In this document: positions 37,374-47,630 of the stretch, piece after piece
Layout of the letters: every line of letters begins with the position of its first letter
Numbering within the stretch: the first letter of the stretch is position 1
NCBI RefSeq assembly: GCF_003932755.1
Contig: NZ_CP024202.1
Location: 3,658,001 to 3,722,000, forward strand
DNA: 64,000 bases
From: Methylomicrobium sp. wino1
GTDB taxonomy: Bacteria > Pseudomonadota > Gammaproteobacteria > Methylococcales > Methylomonadaceae
Direction of reading: 5' to 3'
Made by a program: the position numbers and the translations under genes
Notes under the pieces: model-generated
What the model saw: only the letters and a program-made list of their open reading frames with translations
Told to the model about the DNA's origin: nothing
Databases searched by the model: none

Positions 37374-37799
37374 ATGCAAAGTGCGGATATTCAGGTTGAT
37401 GTAATTATTCCGACACAAACCAAATACCTGGATTTGATCGGCAGCATCGGGGAGCGGATCGGTAGAGAGCTGGACCATTATTCCGGTGATCGAGATGCGT
37501 TGGCTTATCAATTGAATCTTGTGTTAACCGAAGCGACAACAAACGCAATTAAGCATTCTAATTATAAAGGGCCGAAGGACTGTGTAAGAATTACGATTCA
37601 CATACAGGAAGACGAACTCGATATTAAAGTTTTCGATCATGGACAAGGCTTTGATATCGAGTCAGTGCCGATTCCGGATTTCGATAATCCGAAGGAAAAC
37701 GGAATGGGTATTTATTTTATTAAGACACTGATGGACTCGGTCACTTATACGCGAATGGAAGAAGCCAACGTTTTAGAAATTAAAAAAAGCCTACGATAA
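37374..37799 (+). CDS. RsbW-like serine kinase / anti-sigma factor
   Basis: A 141-residue GHKL ATPase with an N-box LTEATTNAIKHS, a G1 box DHGQGFD and a G2 box ENGMGIYFI. It should phosphorylate the STAS protein encoded directly upstream and sequester a target, by analogy with RsbW/SpoIIAB. No PP2C phosphatase or alternative sigma factor is adjacent, so output is unknown. Confidence 0.9.
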   Translation: MQSADIQVDVIIPTQTKYLDLIGSIGERIGRELDHYSGDRDALAYQLNLVLTEATTNAIKHSNYKGPKDCVRITIHIQEDELDIKVFDHGQGFDIESVPIPDFDNPKENGMGIYFIKTLMDSVTYTRMEEANVLEIKKSLR

Positions 37800-38344
37800 T
37801 TAATGTCCCAAATTGTTGATCAAATTTTTGTTTGATGAGCAATCTCCTTGTTAAGCAGCCAATCTTTATCATTAAATCTTCATGCACTACATTTTTAGCG
37901 TGGTAGAGTAATAACTGTGCATGAAATAATAGTCTCAAGTGATTCCCCGGCCCACTCTTTGAAAGGAATGGCTTTCTATTCCCTTTTGATCGAAAAACCG
38001 TCTAAGAAAAAAGGTATGGGATGTGTCTATCGATGACCGCCGTTCACCCAGCACCTAAATTATCCCAGATAGTTAATCATAGCTAATGGGTTATGGAATT
38101 TAGGTGCAGGATAAACCCCTCCTTGGGGGCTTGACGGCAGCAATCGAACGCCAAGGATGGCGTGAATGCAGATTTTGCAGGAGCAAAAATCTGCCCTGCT
38201 GTCGACATCCTCGCCAGCTACACCCCATACCTTCATAAAGTCAGCCATTTTTTGAGTATAAAGTGAGTAAGTCTTGATAAACTTATTCCATGCGCGACTC
38301 TTAGCCGTGACGTTTATTGACAGAAACTAGTCAAGGAGTAGTTC
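37800..38344. repeat. Spacer with composite dispersed element
   Basis: Bases about 38014-38232 are bounded by GGTATGGGATGTG and its near-complement CACCCCATACC. Inside are a copy of the nested 65-bp palindrome (38047-38110) and of the 40-bp module (38155-38195). Bases 38217-38268 resemble 29908-29960. No gene is seen. The last 12 bases include the AAGGAG ribosome site of the next gene. Confidence 0.7.
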
Positions 38345-41300
38345 GTGAAAGTATATTTGAGAGCCGGTAATCTTGCTCTAAAGGCATCGCGTCAGCGCCG
38401 GAAATTAAAGGTGGTACAACATATCCTCGAAGGACAAGGCGACAATCAAAACCGACGGTTTTTAATTAAATTGGCGGAAATGCTGTTGTTTCCGGACAGC
38501 TATTTTGTTTCATTGCCGCCTAATATATCGTCATCGCTGATTGTCAGGATATTTGAGCTCTTTACTGACAATATCGAAACGCATAACGTCAAAGAACTAA
38601 GGATACCGAATGATCCTCAACAGTTTATCGTAATTGTCTGTCGTAATTTAACGCATGTTGTCGATTCTTTATTGGCGTTACAAAGCGATCAACAACTTCC
38701 GTTTCAATTATTGGCACATCCCGTTTTGACTGTTAAGCGTCAGGGGGAAATGATAACCGGGTTAGAAAGTAATGGTTTATCCGGAACCAAGCAACTGTTG
38801 ATCGTATTGCGTCTTGAAGCGGTTGATCCAGGTATCAAAAATACTTTTTTCGAGAAAATAAAGGCAATTATCGAATGGGCCGAAGCCCTTGATCGAGACC
38901 GCATAGTCTTGAAAGAAAATTTGCTTGGACTCAATGATATTTCCGAGTTTTCTCAATTTAGCGCTTTGATCGATTGGCTCGAGCAAAAGGCTTTTATCCC
39001 TTTTAAGAGTCATCGATTGTCGGTCGACGATCAAGACACGGCCACTTCGCTTAAATCCTTGGGTTCAGAGTTTTATCGCGACAATAATCCTACAGCCATA
39101 TCGGACTTCATTCGCGTGATGCAGGCTATTTTGGCGCGCGATTATCCTTTGATCATCCAATACTTACCGATACGAAGCCCATTGATTCACGACCAACCCT
39201 TAATTTACGTAGGGTTCAAACATTCGTTGCCGGACGGAGGCGGTTTTTGCGAATACGGTTTTTTCGGCGTTTTTGATGAGACCGAAATGGGGGGGGCATG
39301 CAGCAATATCCCGTTTTTACAACGTAAAATCGAACAAACATTAGCGCATCATAAAACCCCTGAAAACAGTTATGAATATCTGCAGCTTAAAGAGATATTC
39401 AATTTGTTTCCGAAAGTCGATTTATTTTTGCTCGAGATTCCGCAACTCGATTTATTGATTCAATCGCTCAGGCGTTACCTATATCGTCCGGAAGGCATCA
39501 AGTTAGTGGTGCTCGGCGGCTTCGGGTTGGAATCGATGTCCGCGCTGATTATTGTCCCGATTCATTTGTATAGCGAAGAAATTGAATCCGTATTGTTAGG
39601 ACGATTGTCGTCAAATCTCGATAGCAGCGCTGAATTAGTCCGGAAAATTATGCTTAGCGGTCCTTATTTAGGGCTGCATTTTTTGCTGAGACCGACGGCC
39701 GAAACAATAACAATCGATGTCGATCAATTAGATAGAGACCTCAATAAACAGATCAGGCCCTGGTCTACGTCGTTGTGTCGAACTCTGGAGCGCGCCTACG
39801 GTAAATACAAAGCCTGTAAATTATGGCAAAAATACCGTACGGTTTTTCCGCCCGGATATCAAGCGTTGATGCCCCCCCGCCATGCCATCAAGGACATTGG
39901 CTTAATCGAATCGTTGCTGGATGACGAGCCGATGACGATTGGTTTGTTGAGACCGTGCGGCAAGATTCGGCATTATCGTTTGCATTTTTGCAGTCGGCAA
40001 GAACGCTATTTAGACGAATATATTCCAATTCTCGAAAATTTTAATTTGCGAGTTTTGGATCAGGTTCAATTCCCATTGTCAGTGTCCGGTCGCCCGGTTT
40101 TTATTAAAAGTTTTACGATTTCCGCCGCGAAGTCTCAGCATGACAGTTTTACCGAGTTAAAATCTCGCTTATTATCCGGTATCGGTGCGGTATTTAACGG
40201 AAAAGCTGAAAACGATCAGTTGAATAGCTTGCTGGTATTGGCAGGTATGACTTGGCAGCAGATCGATGTGCTGCGTGCGTATCGCAATTATTATCTGCAA
40301 TTGGGCTACCCGACTACTACTAGCAGTTTCAACCAGGCATTACTCGCTAATTCTAGTACCGCCTTCGCCTTGTTTGAGTATTTCGAGGCCCGTTTTAGGC
40401 CCGATCCTAATTTAGGGGAGCCGATGCAACGCGAGGAACAGTTGTTGTTTCCGTTACGTCTTAAATTGCTAGAGAATCTTAGCGGCGTTACCGATATCAA
40501 TCACGACAAAATTTTGCGTACGCTGTTTAATTTAATCGATGCAACGATGCGTTGTAATTTTCATGTTAGGCAAAAGCGGGACGATTTTTTTATCGCATTC
40601 AAAATCAACAGTCTCGGCATCATCGACATGTCGCCTCCAAAGCCTCAAAATGAAATTTATGTGCATGCGGTCGATATGGAAGGGATACATTTGCGGGGCG
40701 GTAAGATTTCTCGCGGCGGCATTCGTTGGTCGGACCGGCCGGACGATTTCAGAACCGAAATATTGGATCTGATGCAAACTCAGATGAGCAAAAACGCACT
40801 GATCATTCCGAAAGGCGCGAAAGGTGGATTTATCGTTAAAACGCCGGTTACAGACCCCGATTTCAAGGAAGCGGGCCGGAAGGCTTATGTCAAGTTGATT
40901 CAGGGCTTGCTCGATTTGACCGACAATTATGTCGAAGAGCGGGTCGTGCGTTTGCCCGGTATCGTGTGCTATGACGATCACGATCCTTATTTGGTCGTCG
41001 CCGCCGACAAAGGAACGGCTCAATTTTCGGATTTGGCTAATTCGGTTTCGGCTCAATATCATTTTTGGCTCGGTGATGCCTTTGCGAGCGGCGGCTCAAA
41101 TGGCTACAACCACAAAGCGCTAGGAATTACCGCCCGTGGGGCTTGGGAATGCGTTAAACGGCATTTTCGCGAACTCGGCAAAGATATACAAAGCGAGCCT
41201 TTTACAGTTGTCGGCATCGGCAGCATGGACGGCGACGTGTTCGGAAACGGCATGTTGTTATCGCATAGCACACACTTGCTTGCCGCAATTAGCGGTCGTC

Positions 41301-43039
41301 ATATCTTTATCGATCCCGCCCCGGACGATCTCGAAAAATCGTATTTAGAACGTAAGCGTTTGTTCGAATTGCCGGGATCGAGCTGGGACGATTATGACCG
41401 AAGCCTGATTTCCGAGGGAGGTGGAGTTTATTCGCGACATGCGAAGGACATTGTAGTTTCTCCGCAATTGCGCAAATGGTTGGGTATACGATATAAAAGC
41501 TTGGATGGCTCGACCTTGATTCGCTTATTATTGACTGCGCCGGTTGAATTACTATGGTTTGGCGGTATCGGTACCTATGTGAAAGCAACTAACGAAAAAC
41601 ATGAAGATGTAGGCGACCGAAGCAACGACGATGTACGTGTCGATGCGTTGCAATTGCGTGCGGCGGTTGTCGGCGAAGGCGCTAATCTCGGTTTCACTCA
41701 AAAGGCCAGAATTGAGTTCGCGCTTGGCGGAGGGCGTATCGATACCGATGCGGTTCATAACTCGGGTGGGGTCGATTGTTCCGATCATGAAGTCAATCTC
41801 AAAATTTTCTTGACCGGACTCCAGAAAAAACATGGCCTGAGCGATTATCGGCAAACCTTCGAATCCTTGACCGACGAAGTCTGTGCGGCAGTATTGGCCA
41901 ACAATTACAAACAAAGCCTATGTTTGTCGCTAGAACAATTACGTGTTAAGGGGAATGCCGAACAGTACTTGTTGCTTTCGGAACGTTTGGAAAGCGCCGG
42001 GTTGCTCGATCGCACCGTCGAGTCCTTTCCAACCTATAAAGAAGTCATGGCTAGATCCGGACAAGTGATTACTCGTCCCGAATTTTCCGTATTGATGGCT
42101 GCTTGTAAGATTCAATTGACGCAAGACATCATGGATGGATCGGAATTCATTTCGGCTTCCGATTACGATGATTATCTGCATAGCTACTTTCCTATACCAA
42201 TACGTCAGAACTATTCCGAGCATTTAGCCAGCCATCCTCTCGCGCCGGCGATTAAATCGACCGTGATCAGTAATACCATTATCAATCAAGCAGGGTGTGC
42301 TTTTTTGAATTGGCATAATGACAACGGCGGCAATATTATCGACAGTATCACCTGTTATTTGACCTTCGATCAAGTGCTCAAAGCCGCCGATTTTCGCCGA
42401 GACATTTTTAGTTTGGATAATCGCATTTCGGCTGAACAACAATACGATTTGTTGTTGCAATTGGAAAATGTTTTGGCTGAATTCAGCCAATGGATATTGA
42501 TGAACGAACAGGTTGTTCGCCCGGATCAGCTTACGTTGGAAAATTATCGATCTTGTTTAACCGCTTTCGCCAATGAGTTTGTTCCGCTCGATTTCGAGGA
42601 TGACACGGCTAATGGGATACCCGGCGAGCTGGCAAATCGTATCGCATTTATCAATTCACTGAACGACTTCCCGCAAATTGCGGCACTGTCTACTGAATCC
42701 GGACATGCCGTCAGAGCAGTCCGTAAGGCGTTTATCGACGTTGCAAAATATCTGGAGTTGGACAAGTTACTGGAGCAGCTAACAGCTGTTACCTTGCAAA
42801 GTCATTGGGAGCGTAAGGTCTTTAACAGTCTCAAGGTCGAAATCAAACAAACGCAAGGTAGGCTCGTGCAAGCCGTTTTGGCTTCGGATGCTCACGATTG
42901 CAAGACTTTTTTCGCCGTCGCTGTTAACAAGCAGAAGTTCATCCGTTATCAACGGGTTTTTCAAGAAGTTTCGAGAAGTACGACAAACAGCTTGATGCCT
43001 TATTTAGCTTTGAACAAAGCATTGATGAATTTGATTTGA
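38345..43039 (+). CDS. gdhB: NAD-specific glutamate dehydrogenase (large type)
   Basis: A 1564-residue cytosolic enzyme of the large (about 180 kDa) NAD-dependent glutamate dehydrogenase family, which interconverts glutamate and 2-oxoglutarate plus ammonium, mostly in the catabolic direction. The catalytic region (about 750-1200) includes the substrate-binding lysines in LIIPKGAKGGFIVK, the GGIRWSDRPDDFRTE segment, and the nucleotide-binding part with VVGIGSMDGDVFGNG. The long N-terminal region carries ACT-like regulatory domains. Length is close to the 1600 residues usual for the family. It starts with GTG at 38345 behind AAGGAG. Confidence 0.94.
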   Translation: MKVYLRAGNLALKASRQRRKLKVVQHILEGQGDNQNRRFLIKLAEMLLFPDSYFVSLPPNISSSLIVRIFELFTDNIETHNVKELRIPNDPQQFIVIVCRNLTHVVDSLLALQSDQQLPFQLLAHPVLTVKRQGEMITGLESNGLSGTKQLLIVLRLEAVDPGIKNTFFEKIKAIIEWAEALDRDRIVLKENLLGLNDISEFSQFSALIDWLEQKAFIPFKSHRLSVDDQDTATSLKSLGSEFYRDNNPTAISDFIRVMQAILARDYPLIIQYLPIRSPLIHDQPLIYVGFKHSLPDGGGFCEYGFFGVFDETEMGGACSNIPFLQRKIEQTLAHHKTPENSYEYLQLKEIFNLFPKVDLFLLEIPQLDLLIQSLRRYLYRPEGIKLVVLGGFGLESMSALIIVPIHLYSEEIESVLLGRLSSNLDSSAELVRKIMLSGPYLGLHFLLRPTAETITIDVDQLDRDLNKQIRPWSTSLCRTLERAYGKYKACKLWQKYRTVFPPGYQALMPPRHAIKDIGLIESLLDDEPMTIGLLRPCGKIRHYRLHFCSRQERYLDEYIPILENFNLRVLDQVQFPLSVSGRPVFIKSFTISAAKSQHDSFTELKSRLLSGIGAVFNGKAENDQLNSLLVLAGMTWQQIDVLRAYRNYYLQLGYPTTTSSFNQALLANSSTAFALFEYFEARFRPDPNLGEPMQREEQLLFPLRLKLLENLSGVTDINHDKILRTLFNLIDATMRCNFHVRQKRDDFFIAFKINSLGIIDMSPPKPQNEIYVHAVDMEGIHLRGGKISRGGIRWSDRPDDFRTEILDLMQTQMSKNALIIPKGAKGGFIVKTPVTDPDFKEAGRKAYVKLIQGLLDLTDNYVEERVVRLPGIVCYDDHDPYLVVAADKGTAQFSDLANSVSAQYHFWLGDAFASGGSNGYNHKALGITARGAWECVKRHFRELGKDIQSEPFTVVGIGSMDGDVFGNGMLLSHSTHLLAAISGRHIFIDPAPDDLEKSYLERKRLFELPGSSWDDYDRSLISEGGGVYSRHAKDIVVSPQLRKWLGIRYKSLDGSTLIRLLLTAPVELLWFGGIGTYVKATNEKHEDVGDRSNDDVRVDALQLRAAVVGEGANLGFTQKARIEFALGGGRIDTDAVHNSGGVDCSDHEVNLKIFLTGLQKKHGLSDYRQTFESLTDEVCAAVLANNYKQSLCLSLEQLRVKGNAEQYLLLSERLESAGLLDRTVESFPTYKEVMARSGQVITRPEFSVLMAACKIQLTQDIMDGSEFISASDYDDYLHSYFPIPIRQNYSEHLASHPLAPAIKSTVISNTIINQAGCAFLNWHNDNGGNIIDSITCYLTFDQVLKAADFRRDIFSLDNRISAEQQYDLLLQLENVLAEFSQWILMNEQVVRPDQLTLENYRSCLTAFANEFVPLDFEDDTANGIPGELANRIAFINSLNDFPQIAALSTESGHAVRAVRKAFIDVAKYLELDKLLEQLTAVTLQSHWERKVFNSLKVEIKQTQGRLVQAVLASDAHDCKTFFAVAVNKQKFIRYQRVFQEVSRSTTNSLMPYLALNKALMNLI

Positions 43040-43066
43040 TTATCTTTAATCGACGAGTGAGTCCGG

Positions 43067-43726
43067 ATGCTTATCAGAACGATCGTTTTTTGGATGGCCT
43101 GCTTTTTATGCAGAGGCTGCGGTTCCTCGCCATCGGTGCTCTATGCAAGCGGCGGCGAACAAATGATTGTTCATGTCATCGATCACGGTTTGCATACCGG
43201 TATCGTGGTCGATGCTCGAACTGCGGTGGACAGTATTTCAGGACTGGCGTTCGATTTAAATGAAATCGGTTTTATCGAGTTCGGTTGGGGAGATCGCGCT
43301 TTTTATCAGGCCGAGTCGTTTTCGTTGTGGTTGGCATTAAAGGCGTTGTTTTTTCCGACCGACTCAGTCATGCATGTCGCTGGGCTTCGGCACGATCCGG
43401 AGCATTATTTTCGGCACAGCGATATCGAGCGAATTTTGTTGCCAAAAAGTCATGTGGTCGCAATGTTGGGTTTTATCAATCAGTCGTTCGTAAGAGACGG
43501 GCAGGACGATTTAATCAATTTAGGGCGAGGCTTGTATGCTTATAGCCGTTTTTACAGCGCAATCGGCTCCTATCATATTTTTAACAATTGCAATACTTGG
43601 ATCATGGAGGCATTGAACGTTGCCGATATCGCAGTGGATAGTCCACTCGCGCTTACCGCGCGAGGAGTCATGCGGCGGATCAGACGACATCAGAAAAAAC
43701 TTTTATCCGATCAGGCCGAGTTTTAG
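43067..43726 (+). CDS. DUF2459 (TIGR02117-like) protein
   Basis: A 219-residue protein with a hydrophobic, Cys-containing N-terminus (FWMACFLCRGCGSS) that may be a signal or lipoprotein sequence. The rest matches the DUF2459 family: IDHGLHTGIVVDA, FIEFGWGDRAFYQ and the C-terminal NNCNTWIMEAL. The conserved His, Asp and Cys-Asn residues suggest a papain-like fold, but no function is established. It follows the glutamate dehydrogenase by 27 bases and may be cotranscribed. Confidence 0.8.
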   Translation: MLIRTIVFWMACFLCRGCGSSPSVLYASGGEQMIVHVIDHGLHTGIVVDARTAVDSISGLAFDLNEIGFIEFGWGDRAFYQAESFSLWLALKALFFPTDSVMHVAGLRHDPEHYFRHSDIERILLPKSHVVAMLGFINQSFVRDGQDDLINLGRGLYAYSRFYSAIGSYHIFNNCNTWIMEALNVADIAVDSPLALTARGVMRRIRRHQKKLLSDQAEF

Positions 43727-43829
43727 TAGCATGCATTACTGCCGGTTCCTGGCGCAGTCTAGCGTCTAGCGCTTACTTTCGTGCAAGCGTCTAATAAAAT
43801 AGCTTTGCCATAAAAGCCGAAAACATAAT

Positions 43830-45395
43830 TTACCGCCACACGATAACCAAAGCGATAGTCAATACTAATAACAGAGCGGCGAGTATCCGGTAATTTTGGA
43901 ACCACGGCAGAAACTTTAATTCAACCGATTCTTCTTGGAACTTGCGAATCTTCCAAAGATAAGGTGCGATACGCGGCAATTTTGGCGCTTCCGTCAACAT
44001 GCTGATTGTGAACATGATAATCAGACAGATGACAAAGAGCATGAAAGCGACATGAAGAAAATGCATATCGATTGGACTAATTATTAAATAAAACGAGATA
44101 CCCAGGCTGACAAGAAAAGTATAAAACGCCGCGGTTGCCGTTGCTCCGCGCCAGAAAATGCCCAAGATAAAGACTGCGACGACGGGCGGTGCGATATAGG
44201 CTAATATGTTTTGCAAATATTGGAATAATGAGCTGAAATTTTCAATATAAGGCGCCCAAGCCGCCGCTAAAACCATGAAGATAAATGCAGTTAGCCGCCC
44301 GGTCCACATTAGGGTTCGGTCGGACCACTGGGGACGAATTTGGCGAATAAAGTCCATGGTTACCAGGGTGGATGCCGAGTTGAGCGTAGAGTCTATACTG
44401 GACATCAGTGCGGCGAGAGTCCCTGCAACAACAAGCCCTAAGAGTCCGGAAGGTAATAAGTCGAACAACAAAGTCGGATATACCTGATCGGGGTTCGGTA
44501 GGTCAGGATAAAGCACACGAGACATGCTGCCCGGCAATACCATGATGAACAAAACGGATAACTTCAATAATGCAGCCAGCAATGTCCCATAGCGACCATG
44601 CTGTATATTTTTTGCGCTAAGAATTCTTTGCGCCATGAATTGATTGGTACACCAAAAATAAAAACCGAGAATAGGCACGCCTAAAACTAAACCCGTCCAA
44701 GGTAAAATAGCGTCATCGGCCGGTTGTATCAAGCTGAGCATGTTGTCCGGTGTAACGGCGGTCACTGCTTCCCACCCGTCGATTTTTCGATAAGCGAGAA
44801 CTGAAACGATAATAGCGCCGATAAGAATTAGTATTGTTTGTATTGCATCGGTATAGATAACCGCTTTTAAGCCGCCTGCCACGGTATAGGCTCCGGCCAA
44901 TAAAGCCAAGACTAAAATGGATTGCCACAGAGGAACGTCGGGGAAAATCATTTTTAGCAAAATTCCGCCGGCGTAAAGTGCACCGGCGGTATCGATTAGA
45001 ATATTACCCAATAACGTTAAGCCCGAAAAAAAATAACGTGTGCGAGCGTCGTAGCGGCGCTGCAAAAACTCGGGCATCGTATAGACTTTTGACTGTAGCA
45101 CTATCGGCAAAAAGAAAACCGCGTAAAACACCAAGACGACCGCAGCCATCCATTCATAGTTGAAGACCGAAATACCGGTTGCATAGGCATCGCCCGACAA
45201 TCCCACCAAAGTTGTGCTGGAGATATTGGATGCAAACAATGAAATGCCGACGAAAGGCCAGGTCATCGATCGTCCGGCCAGAAAATAATCTTCCGTGCCT
45301 TTGGCTTCTGTTCCTACCTTGATACCGATTGCCAGTACGATACAGAAATAAACCAGAATGATTAAAAGATCCGTTTGAGCTAAGGTATGTGCCAT
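43830..45395 (-). CDS. Sodium:solute symporter (SSS family)
   Basis: A 521-residue membrane carrier with about 13-14 helices. The family signature is visible in EDYFLAGRSMTWPFVGISLF and in SNISSTTLVGLSGDAYATG, and the Na+ site helix in LAALMSSIDSTLNSASTLVT. It takes up a small organic solute with Na+; the sugar-type (SGLT-like) subgroup is likely but the substrate cannot be assigned. Na+-driven uptake would fit a cell with a Na+-type V-ATPase. Confidence 0.88.
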   Translation of the reverse strand: MAHTLAQTDLLIILVYFCIVLAIGIKVGTEAKGTEDYFLAGRSMTWPFVGISLFASNISSTTLVGLSGDAYATGISVFNYEWMAAVVLVFYAVFFLPIVLQSKVYTMPEFLQRRYDARTRYFFSGLTLLGNILIDTAGALYAGGILLKMIFPDVPLWQSILVLALLAGAYTVAGGLKAVIYTDAIQTILILIGAIIVSVLAYRKIDGWEAVTAVTPDNMLSLIQPADDAILPWTGLVLGVPILGFYFWCTNQFMAQRILSAKNIQHGRYGTLLAALLKLSVLFIMVLPGSMSRVLYPDLPNPDQVYPTLLFDLLPSGLLGLVVAGTLAALMSSIDSTLNSASTLVTMDFIRQIRPQWSDRTLMWTGRLTAFIFMVLAAAWAPYIENFSSLFQYLQNILAYIAPPVVAVFILGIFWRGATATAAFYTFLVSLGISFYLIISPIDMHFLHVAFMLFVICLIIMFTISMLTEAPKLPRIAPYLWKIRKFQEESVELKFLPWFQNYRILAALLLVLTIALVIVWR

Positions 45396-45606
45396 GACTG
45401 CTAATAATATCTTTAAGCCGTTGGAATGAGTTGTTGTAAACCGTTCTTGCTAAGTCAAGTCCATGCATATGCAGACTACAGTTTTTTGCTCGTCCCGGTA
45501 AAAATTTAGGATTCCGCCTATTTTTCTGCAGGATTGAGGCCGAATGGGACTTTGGAGTATTCGACTGCACGTTTTAGAGGATATTCGTTCGGTAAGTCTA
45601 TTAAGC

Positions 45607-46368
45607 TCAATTTTTCGTCCTTTGATCGTTTTGAGTGGTTAATTCGCTAATTAATTGCCTGGCACGGTCTTGGTGACTGCCGGACCAATAAATTTGATTG
45701 CAACTGAGGCAAATCCGAAAGTCGTTGTAATAAAGCTGAGTTAAAGGCTCTAGTCGATCGATGACAGCGTCTTTGCTTGTTTTTATCAACGTACCGTTGC
45801 AAAGTGAACAGCGTGTGAAAGGCGCGATGGACCGGTATAAATCCAAACGCTGCAGGACTTCTTTGACTTGCTCTCGAGGATGAACCGAGCGCACGAAGTA
45901 ACCGTGAGTAATTATTTTCCGTCTTAATAAAAAGCGATCCCGAGTCAAAACGATTCGATGCTGCTGACTCGCTATCTTGGCAACATCGCCATCCTCGTAA
46001 TCATTTCGGTACAAACAGTCAAAGCCCAATAAACGTAAATAACGCGCTAGCCGCCCAAGATTAGTATCGAGAATGAAGCGAAGGTTTCGTAACGGTTTAG
46101 GACGCAGGCGCAGTAGTGGCTCGATATCGAAACACTCGAACATCGGATAGACGCTAATTCGATCATTCTCTTGAACAATATAATCAAAATCAACCGAGCG
46201 GCCATTGGCCAAAATAATTTCGATCTCGGTGTGCGGAATACCTAAGGATTCGATTAAGTCTTTGATCGAAGTTCTACGATTAAGTATATGTTCAAATTCG
46301 ACTTTACGCCGCTCGATCGGTAAAAAATCGTTTAATTCTTCGTAAAAACGTAAATAAACTCGGCCCAC
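45607..46368 (-). CDS. Mut7-C family protein (ubiquitin-like + PIN-like RNase + Zn ribbon)
   Basis: A 253-residue protein. The N-terminal 85 residues match the Mut7-C ubiquitin-like fold (YLRFYEELNDFLPIERRKVE, SVDFDYIVQENDRI), followed by the PIN-like nuclease core (FILDTNLGRLARYLRLLGFD, IVLTRDRFLL) and a zinc ribbon with CSLCNG and CLSCNQIYW. Acidic residues of the nuclease site are kept. It is a probable RNase of unknown target, of a family common in environmental bacteria. Confidence 0.88.
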   Translation of the reverse strand: MGRVYLRFYEELNDFLPIERRKVEFEHILNRRTSIKDLIESLGIPHTEIEIILANGRSVDFDYIVQENDRISVYPMFECFDIEPLLRLRPKPLRNLRFILDTNLGRLARYLRLLGFDCLYRNDYEDGDVAKIASQQHRIVLTRDRFLLRRKIITHGYFVRSVHPREQVKEVLQRLDLYRSIAPFTRCSLCNGTLIKTSKDAVIDRLEPLTQLYYNDFRICLSCNQIYWSGSHQDRARQLISELTTQNDQRTKN

Positions 46369-46800
46369 AGAGATTAACCTAGAAAAAGTATTTCACCATG
46401 AAGAATAAGAAGTTAACTTAATAACTTGTTATACCTATCGTACATCAAATTTCGGCATTAATGTATGGAGGCGTCGGGGTGTGCGGCCCCTCACCTAACG
46501 CTAGGTGAGGGGCCAGCATGGGTGCTGTCATAGAGCCTGGACGTATTCACCCAGCACCTAAATTCCATAGCCCGTTGGCTATGGTTAATTGTCTTGGATA
46601 ATTTAGGTGCTGGGTTCACGGCGTCCTTTGACGAACACCCGACGCCGAAATTTGACTAGCAAAGGGTATATATAGTAGCAATTTGTTAGTAACTATCCAG
46701 TCCCCGAGCAATTATCGTTCCCACACTCGGCGTGGGAATGATAGGGGGGATGTGAATAATTACATTTGTTGAAACCCTTCATGAACTTCATGTGCTTCAT
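46369..46800. repeat. Spacer with dispersed TATACC-ended element, copy 3
   Basis: Bases 46431-46670 are a full copy: left end ATACCTATCGTACATCAAAT, right end in reverse complement TATACCCTTTGCTAGTCAAA. The nested 65-bp palindrome lies at 46550-46614, inverted relative to the other copies, and a perfect arm pair CCCCTCACCTA/TAGGTGAGGGG at about 46491-46513. Bases 46715-46744 form a hairpin (ATCGTTCCCAC/CGTGGGAATGAT) resembling an end of the 60476-60794 element. No gene is seen. Confidence 0.75.
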
Positions 46801-46837
46801 GGGGGACCGTAAGGATTCCTTCGTTAATGAGTAACAT

Positions 46838-47120
46838 CCTAATCAGTTATGCTTCATTTTAATATAATGCAGACCGATATTTTACACGTTCTAACAGAAA
46901 GGGGCAGCCAAATAGCGGACGGCGGCGCGACAGCACTTGAATAGATACCAGCCGGTCAGATCAGCTAGTTATTCTTTATAAAATCAGCCCCTTGAACCGT
47001 GTTATCGAGTGTTCCAGGAGTTCTTGTTGGAAATGCTTGGTACACAATGAATCAGAGCTAAACATAGTCTATCGGCGCCTTGTCGCTGAACGTTTCGGAT
47101 TGTTAGCGTCGGATCGGGGC
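46838..47120. other. Left interior of the Tn3 relic, no gene
   Basis: Between the left end and the minus-strand fragment I see no defensible gene. It may once have held a resolution site, but no clear dyads for resolvase binding are visible. Confidence 0.4.
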
Positions 47121-47630
47121 TTACCGGGGGTGCCCGTTACAACCGTACCGGTAGCGAAGGCCAACAAAAAACGGTACCACCCAATCACCGCCGAGTTCGA
47201 AGAATATCAACCAATTCAACAGCCACGGTTTTGGCCGGGACACGCCATACTGAGCGGCATACTGTTGAAACATGACGTCAATCATGCCTGCCAACTGAAA
47301 CGGCAGCGTGATCGCTAAAAGTAGCCAGATCAACGGAAGACCGGCGAGCAACAGTAGTGTCCGTTCACCTAAACGCTCGACCGGCCAAACTAACAGTACC
47401 GAAAACAACCAAACGGCAGGTAGCAAGGCATGAAAAGTATGGGCGCCGGCGATTAAATCCGAGCCGTATCCAGCGATGCCGGCAATTGGTTTTCGAGTTG
47501 TTGCGGTTAGATGGACGAGCATCCCATCGTCCGACAATGATAATGTCGAATAATAATCACGCTGAATCGTATCGAAGACGTGGGTCAAAAAAGGCAGCGC
47601 AGGTGTCATTAAGACGCGGGGGAAAGCGAG
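47121..47630 (-). pseudogene. Fragment of a membrane protein, 5' end lost
   Basis: On the minus strand the frame from about 47630 to 47121 codes for a plausible membrane protein of about 170 residues: a soluble start (LPFLTHVFDTIQRDYYSTLS), hydrophobic segments (LLPAVWLFSVLLVWPVE, LLLLAGLPLIWLLLAITLPF) and a conserved-looking tail (RPKPWLLNWLIFFELGGDW). Although the frame stays open up to 47978, beyond about 47630 it runs antisense to a better plus-strand frame, so the true 5' part appears to be missing. I do not recognise the family. Confidence 0.5.
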
